Below, piece after piece: positions 1-5,973 of a stretch of DNA of 9,949 nucleotides; positions within the stretch are counted from its first letter, which is position 1; every line of letters begins with the position of its first letter. Source of the stretch: an uncultured Eubacteriales bacterium (lineage in GTDB: Bacteria; Bacillota; Clostridia; Oscillospirales; UMGS1783); the NCBI GenBank assembly GCA_905209135.1, contig CAJLRT010000031.1, positions 1 to 9,949 of the forward strand, read 5' to 3'. The translations under genes were made by a program, and so were the position numbers. The notes below the pieces were generated by a model, which worked only from the letters and a program-made list of their open reading frames with translations, did not search any database and was not told where the DNA came from.

Positions 1-43
1 GATCACTGTGTGACTGGAGTTCAGACGTGTGCTCTTCCGATCT
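1..43 (+). other. Illumina TruSeq index adapter (assembly contamination, not genomic)
   Basis: Bases 10-43 match the 34-nt Illumina multiplexing read-2 primer, from GTGACTGGAGTTC to GCTCTTCCGATCT. Bases 1-3 (GAT) are the end of the P7 flow-cell arm. Bases 4-9 (CACTGT) are the reverse complement of ACAGTG, which I recall as TruSeq index 5. Genomic sequence therefore begins at 44. The contig end, and the truncation of the gene that abuts it, are library artefacts. Any protein predicted across this point carries the spurious adapter peptide TGVQTCALPI. Confidence 0.98.
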
Positions 44-210
44 GGTATGACATAGTCGATGCCCAGCATATCGTCGTCGGGAAAGGTCATCCCGCAGTCG
101 ATGATGATCATTTTTTCCATATACTCGATGACGGTGAGGTTTTTGCCCACCTCGCCCATGCCGCCGAGGGGGATGATCTTGATTTTATGGTTTTGTTTGC
201 TCCTTGCCAA
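44..210 (-). CDS. rnj: Ribonuclease J, N-terminal fragment (partial, cut by contig end)
   Basis: RNase J is a cytoplasmic metallo-beta-lactamase/beta-CASP exo- and endoribonuclease used in mRNA decay and rRNA maturation in Firmicutes. The 55 visible codons begin ARSKQNHKIKIIPLGGMGE after the start and continue through GKNLTVIEY, IIIDCGMTFPDDDMLGIDYV. The IPLGG.GE.GKN and D.G..FP signatures match the start of the RNase J family closely. The catalytic HxHxDH motif would lie beyond the cut. The start is TTG at 210-208, preceded by AAAGGAGG at 225-218 with a 7-nt spacer. No in-frame ATG lies upstream near this Shine-Dalgarno sequence. Without the downstream sequence I cannot distinguish RNase J1 from J2. 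The truncation comes from the adapter, not from a mutation. Confidence 0.9.
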
Positions 211-529
211 AAAATTTCCTCCTTTATTTTCTGTATTCTATTCACTGCAAAGAATCCAAAATATGTAGAAATGGGGAAAGGCGGCCGGCAGCGCCGCCGC
301 TGCAGCCGTTTCCCGCATGCGCATGTCTCCCCCGCTTTTTGCAGGAGCCGTTTAAACAGCATAAAAAACAAGCCTGACAGAATCAGACATAACCGTAAGT
401 ACCTATTATCCAGCGGCTGCGGCGCCAACGCCCTGCGCCATAGCCGCCCGATCGTTGCCATTTCGTTCGGGATAGATAAAGAACCAGCAGTCACGCACAT
501 TTCTAATTGTATATATTGTATAGTGTTTT
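211..529 (-). other. Long 5' leader / intergenic region upstream of RNase J; no supported gene
   Basis: This 319-nt stretch separates the end of the nucleotidyltransferase fusion from the RNase J start. A promoter whose -10 lies at 515-520 should start transcription near 508, giving a leader of about 300 nt. A minus-strand reading frame is open from 500, and from an internal ATG at 461, down to 108. It could encode one hydrophobic segment (LRLCLILSGLFFMLFKRLL). However, neither start has a Shine-Dalgarno sequence, and the frame overlaps RNase J out of frame by about 100 nt, so I do not call it. A GC-rich hairpin at 280-298 lies in the leader. I recognise no riboswitch class. Confidence 0.5.
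280..298 (-). terminator. Possible weak terminator or attenuator hairpin in the RNase J leader
   Basis: On the minus strand, GGCGGC at 298-293 pairs with GCCGCC at 285-280 around a 7-nt loop. It is followed by TTTCCCCATTT, which is a broken U-tract. The stem is strong but the tail is poor, so it may be a leader structure or an inefficient terminator of upstream readthrough. The region around it is GC-rich, so chance pairing is possible. Confidence 0.25.
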
Positions 530-543
530 CTAGTCTTTGTCAA
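515..543 (-). promoter_or_regulatory. Sigma-A promoter for RNase J (near consensus)
   Basis: On the minus strand the -35 hexamer TTGACA (543-538, 6/6) and the -10 hexamer TACAAT (520-515, 5/6) are separated by exactly 17 nt. The -35 box lies inside the last codons of the nucleotidyltransferase fusion gene (the Leu-Asp-Lys codons). The -10 box sits in an AT-rich island just past its stop codon. The predicted start site is near 508. Confidence 0.75.
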
Positions 544-2803
544 GCTCCGACTGGATTTTTCTGATCTTGTCCCGAAAACCCGTCCAGAGCTCGGCGGCCG
601 TCTCCGCGTCCAGCGACTGGGCGCGCACGGTAAACGCCTCTTTTTTGCGCTTGGGCGTGATGGTGATTTCACCCTGCTTTGTGACAAAGGTGATGCCCCG
701 GCCCAGGCGGATTGGGTTGTCTTTCATGCGGCCGAGCAGGCTCATGACATAGGCGCGCCCGGCCTGGGCGTCCACTTCGTCGGTGACGATGGAAAAGGCG
801 GGCAGGCGTTCGGTGAGCGCGCTGAGACTCCTGCCGCTGCGCTTGAGAATGTCCATGCACCGGGCCGCGGCCATGACGTTGTCAAAGGCATACGGCATAT
901 GCCGGTAACCGCGCCGGAAAGCGGGCGTGTCGCCGCCGTCGCCGGTGAGCACTTCTATATTCTCGCTGCCAAGCGGCAGGTCGGGCGCGCCTGCGGGCAG
1001 ATATACCGGCGCGACCCCGGACCGGGCCGCTTCGGTCGCGATGAGCAGAAGCAGCGTTTCGTAGCTGTATTCCCGCCCGTTTTCACGGATGGAGAAACGT
1101 TCGCCGCCGCCGTCCAGGCGAATATCCAGAGCGCCCGGCGCATCCTGCGCGCCGCGCGAGAGCAGAAAGTCCAGAAGCAGGCCGCGCTGCAGCGGGTCGT
1201 CCGCCGCCACGCTGACACGGAAGCCCGGGAGCAGGCCGCACAGGTTGTCGAGCGCGGCGTCGTACTGCCGGCGCGCGTCGCGCACAGGCAGAGCCGCGCC
1301 GATGTGCGCCGCGTCCGCGGGATGGAAATCCTCGCGCAGGAAGTTGCTCTGCAGCCGCTTTTCCGCAGCGTCCCCGGGCGGGAAGCCGTCCGACTCATAC
1401 GCGCGGATGACGGCGCTGTTCCCCTGCACGGCGAAATGGACGCCGCAGGAAAACCCGGACTGCGCCGTGACAAAGCGGAGCGTGTTGACCGGGCAGCCGG
1501 GAATGGCGGCGACGTCCGCGCCCATGGACCGGGCGGCGGCGGAAAAGGAGTCCGCGAGCATGTCGGCCGCGGGACAGTTGCCGGAGACTGCGATTTTGTC
1601 ATGATACTGCTGGGCGAACGCCGCGCCGAGGCGGGCGGCAAACACGGGGCTTATCTCTTCGGTAATATCGCCGGTGATGCCGTCGTCGTCAAACAGGCCG
1701 AGCGCGCTCGTGCCGAACACCTGGCTGCCGCCCACCGCCGTCATCTCCGCCGTGCTTTTGCCCGGCCACATCTTCACGCCCTCTTTGAGGCTGCTGTTCT
1801 TGCCGATACGGCAGCCTGCGCCGACGACGACGCCCTGTTCCAGCGACGCGCCGTCCTGCAACTGCGTATTGTCGCCCACGATCGCGCCGCGGGAAGTGAC
1901 GCCTGCGCCGACGACGACGCCGTCGCCCAGCACGCTGTGGCGGATGTGGGAGCGCGCGCCGATGCGGCAGCCGTCGCCGATGACGGCGTAGGGGCCGATG
2001 ACCGCGCCGGCTTCGACGGTGAGGCCCTTGCCCACAATGACCGGCGGGATGACTTTTGCGCCCACGATCTCCGGCGTTTCCGGCGGCAGTGAGACGTCGA
2101 TGCGCCGGTCGAGAAGCTGGAAGTTGCAGTCCAGATACGACGAGACGCTCCCGATATCGCACCAGTAACCGGAGCAGACGTATCCGTACAGTTTCCTCCC
2201 CTCTTGGAGCATGCGCGGAAAGAGGTCCTTGCCGAAGTCGTACGGCACCGTGTCGATCATATCGAGTACGGAGCGGCTGAGAATATAGATTCCGGTATTG
2301 ACCGTATCGGCGTAGACGCGGTCCCAGGAGGGTTTTTCGACAAACTGCGTGATGCGCCCCTGTTCGTCCGTGATCGTTACGCCGTATTCAAGCGGTTCCC
2401 TGACGCGGTAGAGCAGCAGCGTCGCGTCCGCGCCGCGCTGGCGGTGGTATGCGACCGCCGCGTTCAGGTCAAAATCGCACATGGCGTCGCCGCTGATGAC
2501 GATGAAATCCTCATCGAGAAAGCTCTCGCAGTTTTTGACGCTGCCAGCCGTGCCCAGCGGCTCCTTTTCCTCAAAAAAGACAAGGTTCACGCCCGCGGGC
2601 GTGTGTTCGCGGCAGTAGGACCTGATCTGCTCCGGCAGGTACATCAGCGTGGCCGCGCAGTCATGTATCCCGTTTCTTGCGAGCAGTTCAAGAATATAGT
2701 GAAGCACAGGTTTGTTGCCGATTCTGGCAAGGGGCTTCGGCATGCCGCAGGTCAGCGGCCTGAGGCGCGTACCCTCGCCGCCGGCCATGATGACAGCTTT
2801 CAT
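530..2803 (-). CDS. Sugar-1-phosphate nucleotidyltransferase fused to a phosphohexomutase-like domain
   Basis: This 757-residue cytoplasmic protein has three parts. Residues 1-235 are a nucleotidyltransferase of the mannose-1-phosphate guanylyltransferase/RmlA type, with GGEGTRLRPLT (8-18), PKPL (22-25), ISGD (103-106), VEKP (155-158) and DFGKDLFP (189-196). Residues about 245-350 are a left-handed beta-helix of hexapeptide repeats such as VIGDGCRIG and VVVGAGCRIG. Residues about 355-757 follow the alpha-D-phosphohexomutase fold. In that half the usual TASHNP serine loop is absent: the corresponding stretch reads CGVHFAVQGNSAVIRA (453-468). The DGDGDR metal loop reads DGGGER (564-569). Product databases usually name such fusions mannose-1-phosphate guanylyltransferase, but the true nucleotide and sugar are not shown by the sequence. 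The likely role is precursor supply for cell-surface glycans. The start is ATG at 2803, with AAAGGAAG 8 nt upstream; an in-frame GTG two codons earlier would sit too close to that site. No convincing promoter was found in 2804-2948. Confidence 0.88.
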   Translation of the reverse strand: MKAVIMAGGEGTRLRPLTCGMPKPLARIGNKPVLHYILELLARNGIHDCAATLMYLPEQIRSYCREHTPAGVNLVFFEEKEPLGTAGSVKNCESFLDEDFIVISGDAMCDFDLNAAVAYHRQRGADATLLLYRVREPLEYGVTITDEQGRITQFVEKPSWDRVYADTVNTGIYILSRSVLDMIDTVPYDFGKDLFPRMLQEGRKLYGYVCSGYWCDIGSVSSYLDCNFQLLDRRIDVSLPPETPEIVGAKVIPPVIVGKGLTVEAGAVIGPYAVIGDGCRIGARSHIRHSVLGDGVVVGAGVTSRGAIVGDNTQLQDGASLEQGVVVGAGCRIGKNSSLKEGVKMWPGKSTAEMTAVGGSQVFGTSALGLFDDDGITGDITEEISPVFAARLGAAFAQQYHDKIAVSGNCPAADMLADSFSAAARSMGADVAAIPGCPVNTLRFVTAQSGFSCGVHFAVQGNSAVIRAYESDGFPPGDAAEKRLQSNFLREDFHPADAAHIGAALPVRDARRQYDAALDNLCGLLPGFRVSVAADDPLQRGLLLDFLLSRGAQDAPGALDIRLDGGGERFSIRENGREYSYETLLLLIATEAARSGVAPVYLPAGAPDLPLGSENIEVLTGDGGDTPAFRRGYRHMPYAFDNVMAAARCMDILKRSGRSLSALTERLPAFSIVTDEVDAQAGRAYVMSLLGRMKDNPIRLGRGITFVTKQGEITITPKRKKEAFTVRAQSLDAETAAELWTGFRDKIRKIQSELDKD

Positions 2804-2948
2804 AAACACATCTTCCTTTCGCCTGTGTTGGTACAGTATACGGTCCGCAGGCCCGGCTCATGCTGCGTCCGCGCCTGTTTTGCAACCCTGTCTCATAGTA
2901 TTGCCTACGCGCGGCGAAACTATACCGGACCTACGGGCCGCCGCATGC

Positions 2949-2979
2949 AAAAAAGCCCGGGAGACATCCCGGGCTTTTT
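2949..2979 (-). terminator. Bidirectional rho-independent terminator downstream of the DUF378 gene
   Basis: A perfect 8-bp stem GCCCGGGA/TCCCGGGC (2955-2962 with 2967-2974) has a GACA loop. It is flanked by six A on the left and five T on the right, so it can terminate on either strand. In the minus direction it ends the DUF378 transcript about 50 nt after the stop codon, which isolates the next gene leftward. Confidence 0.92.
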
Positions 2980-3027
2980 CTGCGGCGGCGTCAAAACACC
3001 GTTTTTGCCGCTGCGTACCGACCCCTG

Positions 3028-3243
3028 TTATTTATCGCCGTCGTCCAGGATTTCGTTGCGGCTGCGGAAGAGCAGAGAAATGCACCACACGCCCGCAAGA
3101 CCCACCAGCGTGAACACAATGCGGCTCCAGGTGGTCTCATGCCCCAGCAGGTAGGAGACGAAGTCGAACTTGAAAATACCGATGCTGCCCCAGTTCAGGG
3201 CGCCGATAATGGTAAGGATCAGTGCGATTCTGTCTATAATCAT
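3028..3243 (-). CDS. DUF378 family small membrane protein (YuzA-like)
   Basis: This 71-residue protein has two predicted membrane helices: residues about 4-24 (DRIALILTIIGALNWGSIGI) and about 40-60 (SRIVFTLVGLAGVWCISLLF). The N-terminal pattern LxIIGALNWGxIG, followed by FDFVSYLLG and ending in a short charged tail, is typical of the DUF378 family, which includes B. subtilis YuzA. The function is unknown; the protein is expected in the cytoplasmic membrane. The start is ATG with GAGGTG 7 nt upstream (3256-3251). The gene has terminators on both sides, at 3331-3353 and 2955-2974, so it is probably transcribed alone. Confidence 0.9.
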   Translation of the reverse strand: MIIDRIALILTIIGALNWGSIGIFKFDFVSYLLGHETTWSRIVFTLVGLAGVWCISLLFRSRNEILDDGDK

Positions 3244-3274
3244 CTGATTTCACCTCAATTTCAGTTTCGTCTGT

Positions 3275-3280
3275 ATTATG
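3275..3280 (-). promoter_or_regulatory. Candidate -10 element for the DUF378 gene
   Basis: CATAAT (5/6 to TATAAT) on the minus strand lies between the upstream terminator and the gene. It would place a start site near 3268, about 25 nt before the ATG. No good -35 hexamer is visible 16-18 nt further upstream, so this is a weak call supported mainly by position. Confidence 0.3.
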
Positions 3281-3326
3281 CGCGGCCGAAAAAATTTTAT
3301 GCATGCTTCGGTAATTTTTTGAAATT

Positions 3327-3353
3327 AAAAAGACGCAGGAGTATCCTGCGTCT
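3327..3353 (-). terminator. Rho-independent terminator ending the six-gene operon
   Basis: On the minus strand a perfect 10-bp stem AGACGCAGGA/TCCTGCGTCT (3353-3344 with 3340-3331) has a 3-nt loop. It is followed by a T-rich tail, TTTTAATTTC. It lies about 60 nt past the stop codon of the XRE regulator gene. Confidence 0.92.
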
Positions 3354-3412
3354 CTCAAAGCAATATGGCGCGGCGCGCCTTTGCAGCCGGCAGGGGCCGG
3401 CCGCCGCTTCGC

Positions 3413-4075
3413 TCAGCGCCTGGCGAGCGCCTCCGCGTTTTTTACAAGGTTGAGCACGCCGCCGGCGCGGCGGTCGTACTGCTGCTCGATGATCGCCTGG
3501 CCGAGCGCGGGCGCGTTTTCGCCCAGCTCCGCGCAGGCGGCGCGCATTGCCGCCTCCGCTTCGGCAAGGGCCGCTACGCAATAGTAGGGCGCGCGCTCCT
3601 TTTCGATGAGGAAGAAATCCTCCTCATTGTCCGGGTTGGCGCTGTAAAGCATGCGGAACACCCTGTATACGGACAGATAAAAATAATCGTTGATCGAATG
3701 GGAGAGCGGACGGCTGCCCGTGCCCGCCGCCACGTCGTAGATCATATCCAGAGCGTTGAAGACAAGGCGTTTGCCGAGCAGGTTGGCCAGCCCGCCGCGC
3801 GTGCCTTTATTGTCCTGCGACTCGGACGGATCGGGCAGATCGTCGCCGGAGAGCATTTCGCCCGACCGGTGCGCGGACAGGCCCAGCAGATAGTCGCTCG
3901 AAACGCCGTAATACCGCGCCGCGCGGGCGACAAATTCCAGCCCGCATTCGCGCACGCCGCGCTCATAGTGGGACAGCAGGGCCTGCGAGACCTCCAAATC
4001 GGCCGCCGCCTGTTTCTGCGAGATGCCGCGCTCCTTTCGCACAAGCGTGAGCCGCTTTGCAAAATCGTCCCGCAT
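3413..4075 (-). CDS. XRE-family helix-turn-helix transcriptional regulator
   Basis: This is a 220-residue cytoplasmic protein. Residues about 5-66 form a Cro/C1-type HTH: FAKRLTLVRKERGISQKQAA, then LEVSQALLSHYERG and ARAARYYGVSSDYLLGLS. The remaining roughly 150 residues are mostly helical and match no effector domain I can name. They include acidic stretches (DNEEDFFLIEKE) and an Ala-rich helix (CVAALAEAEAAMRAACAELG). The ATG start follows AAGGAGAG (4092-4085) with a 9-nt spacer; that site directly abuts the prmC stop codon. The gap to prmC is 18 nt, so it is probably cotranscribed as the last gene of the operon. Targets are unknown; autoregulation of the operon is possible but not shown. 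Confidence 0.87.
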   Translation of the reverse strand: MRDDFAKRLTLVRKERGISQKQAAADLEVSQALLSHYERGVRECGLEFVARAARYYGVSSDYLLGLSAHRSGEMLSGDDLPDPSESQDNKGTRGGLANLLGKRLVFNALDMIYDVAAGTGSRPLSHSINDYFYLSVYRVFRMLYSANPDNEEDFFLIEKERAPYYCVAALAEAEAAMRAACAELGENAPALGQAIIEQQYDRRAGGVLNLVKNAEALARR

Positions 4076-4093
4076 ATGTGTTCACTCTCCTTA

Positions 4094-4972
4094 TCATTCG
4101 TCAAGCGCGCCCATGCGCGGCGCGCGAATCCCCATAATCACGCGGTCGTTGCCGCCGTAGTCCTTTTGCCTGCCAAGATGGATATAGCCGTTTTTGCGCA
4201 GGATATTCATGACGCTGTCCGCCTGGCTGTACCCGATTTCAAAGCAGACGCCGCCGCCTTCGCGCAGCTTCGGCGCGTAGGCCGCCGCGATGAACCGGTA
4301 AAACGCCAGCCCGTCCTCGCCGCCGTCGAGCGCTTCGCGCGGCTCAAAGCGGATGGAGGGGTCGGCGCACGCGAGTTCGGCCGCCGAGAGGTAGGGCGGG
4401 TTGGATACGATGAGATCAAACGCGCCGTCCGGCAGTTCCCGGTAAAACGAGAACAGGTCGGCGCGGCGTATGCAGAGCTGCGAATCCACCCCGTTGCGCG
4501 CCGCGTTCTCCCGCGTCAGGCGCACGGCCGTTTCGCTGACGTCGACCGCGGCGCCGCTGCAGCCGGTCCGCTTCGCCAGCGCGACGGAGATACAGCCGCT
4601 GCCGCTGCCCAGTTCCAGAAAGCGCGCGCCCGGCCCCCTGCCCTCCAGAAAGGAGGCGGCGGCAAGCGCGACCGTTTCGGTGTCGGGCCGGGGGATCAGG
4701 ACCCCTTCCTCGACGCGGATGGGCAGGGACAGAAACTCCCATTCGCCCACAATATACTGCAGCGGGTATCCGGACGCGTGCTTTTCCACAAGCGCGCAGT
4801 ACCGGGCCGCAGGCTCCGGGTCCGGCGGCGCCCCGCTGCACAGAAGCGCCGCGCTGGGGCGCTGGAATACATGCTCAAGCAGGCATTTGCATGCAAACTC
4901 CGGCGCGTCCGCGCCCGCCGCGCGCAGGCGGGAAACGCCGTCCCAGTACAGGCGCTCAAACGCGTTTACCAT
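4094..4972 (-). CDS. prmC: Release factor glutamine N5-methyltransferase PrmC (HemK)
   Basis: PrmC uses S-adenosylmethionine to methylate the glutamine of the GGQ motif of release factors RF1 and RF2 in the cytoplasm. The 292-residue length is normal. Visible motifs are PLQYIVGEWEF (70-80) and LIPRPDTE (92-99) in the N-terminal/linker part. The SAM-binding loop LELGSGSGCIS is at 119-129, and the catalytic NPPY at 191-194 sits within VSNPPYLS. FEPREALDGGEDGL (209-222) completes the family pattern. The ATG at 4972 overlaps the end of the DUF1385 gene by 7 nt (ATGGTAA). No good Shine-Dalgarno is seen, which suggests translational coupling. The release factor gene prfA, which often follows prmC in Firmicutes, is not downstream; an XRE regulator is there instead. 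Confidence 0.95.
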   Translation of the reverse strand: MVNAFERLYWDGVSRLRAAGADAPEFACKCLLEHVFQRPSAALLCSGAPPDPEPAARYCALVEKHASGYPLQYIVGEWEFLSLPIRVEEGVLIPRPDTETVALAAASFLEGRGPGARFLELGSGSGCISVALAKRTGCSGAAVDVSETAVRLTRENAARNGVDSQLCIRRADLFSFYRELPDGAFDLIVSNPPYLSAAELACADPSIRFEPREALDGGEDGLAFYRFIAAAYAPKLREGGGVCFEIGYSQADSVMNILRKNGYIHLGRQKDYGGNDRVIMGIRAPRMGALDE

Positions 4973-5973
4973 GCGTCGTCCGCACGGTCGCCCGTCGTCA
5001 CCGCGCTGAGGGCGGCGATGGCGACCTCCATCTGTCCGTCGTCCGGCTCGCTGGTCGTGAGCTTCTGCAGCAGCATGCCCGGCGCGCTGACCGCGCGGGT
5101 GAACCAGTTGTCATACCGGCCGATGAGCTTGAGCGCCTCGTAGGAAACGCCCGCGACGACCGGCAGCAGCAGGATGCGCAGGACGATGCGCAGGATGGGG
5201 TTTTGCACCTGGATGATCGAAAAGATCAGAATGCTCAGGATCATGACGATCAGGAGCAGGTTGGTGCCGCAGCGCTTGTGCAGGCAGGAGTACCTGCGCA
5301 CGTTCTCCACCTCCAGCGCTTCGGCGTGCTCATAGCAGTGCACCGTCTTATGCTCCGCGCCGTGGTACTGGAACAGGCGCTTTATATCCGGCATGCGGGA
5401 GACGAGCACAATATACAGCAGGAAGATGAGGATGCGCACCAGCCCCTCCGCCAGATAGAACCAGAAGCCGAGTTCGGTACGAAACACCCATTCGATCCCC
5501 CGGGCCAGGTAATAGGGCAGCAGGATGAACAGGGCCAGCGCCAGCAGGACGGCGACGACGATGGTAAAAGTCGTGATTACGCCCGCCGCCTTGTCGCCGA
5601 GCTTTTCATCGAGAAACCTGTCGAACTTCGTGGGTTCGGAGACCTCTTCGGTCATGGAGACCTCGGCGCTCAAATTGAGCGCCTTGAACCCGACCGCGAG
5701 CGAAGCGCCGAAGTTGTACACGCCGCGCACGATGGGGATTTTTTTCCATACGCTCTTTTTCTGCGAAACGTTGAGCTCCCGCAGCTCGATTTCGCCGTCG
5801 GGCTTACGGACGGCGACGCAGGTCTTTTCCGGGCCGCGCATCATCACGCCCTCGATGACCGCCTGGCCGCCGATGGTGGTTTTGTGCACGGGCTGCGCGG
5901 CGCAGGCCGGCTGCGGGGACTGTGCGGGCGCAGGCTGTTCAATATGCATGGATTGTACGGGTTTTTGTTCCAT
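4966..5973 (-). CDS. DUF1385 family membrane protein (YqhQ-like)
   Basis: This 335-residue integral membrane protein carries the DUF1385 hallmark IGGQAVIEGVMMRGP (34-48). It also has the conserved block YHGAEHKTVHCYEH (203-216) and SCLHKRCGTNLLL (229-241), rich in His, Cys and Glu. About four membrane helices are visible, near residues 130-157, 170-193, 237-256 and 259-284. The biochemical role is unknown; the family is sometimes labelled a predicted metal-dependent enzyme, which fits the His/Cys pattern but is unproven. The first 30 residues are Pro/Gln/Ala-rich and poorly conserved in appearance. The ATG (5973-5971) overlaps the kinase stop by one base (TAATG), and GGAGGAAGAGGCGG lies just upstream inside the kinase gene. 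The frame stays open further upstream to 6588, but that part is a shadow of the kinase gene. Confidence 0.93.
   Translation of the reverse strand: MEQKPVQSMHIEQPAPAQSPQPACAAQPVHKTTIGGQAVIEGVMMRGPEKTCVAVRKPDGEIELRELNVSQKKSVWKKIPIVRGVYNFGASLAVGFKALNLSAEVSMTEEVSEPTKFDRFLDEKLGDKAAGVITTFTIVVAVLLALALFILLPYYLARGIEWVFRTELGFWFYLAEGLVRILIFLLYIVLVSRMPDIKRLFQYHGAEHKTVHCYEHAEALEVENVRRYSCLHKRCGTNLLLIVMILSILIFSIIQVQNPILRIVLRILLLPVVAGVSYEALKLIGRYDNWFTRAVSAPGMLLQKLTTSEPDDGQMEVAIAALSAVTTGDRADDAW

Noticed and set aside
108..500. A minus-strand frame with one hydrophobic segment in the RNase J leader
   Set aside because: No Shine-Dalgarno at either possible ATG, and it overlaps the confident RNase J start out of frame by about 100 nt.
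10..564. A 184-codon plus-strand reading frame starting MTGVQTCALPIW
   Set aside because: It begins inside the sequencing adapter, runs antisense to RNase J, and has no ribosome binding site or recognisable content.
899..2092. Long plus-strand open frame opposite the nucleotidyltransferase fusion
   Set aside because: Low-complexity Arg/Ala/Asp-rich translation typical of antisense frames in GC-rich coding DNA; the minus strand encodes clear motifs.
2804..2948. Possible promoter elements (TATACT, TATAGT) before the nucleotidyltransferase fusion gene
   Set aside because: No acceptable -35 hexamer lies at 16-18 nt from any of them, so none is better than chance in this stretch.
3365..5143. 592-codon plus-strand open frame
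   Set aside because: Antisense to the XRE regulator and prmC, both of which have clear family motifs and ribosome binding sites.
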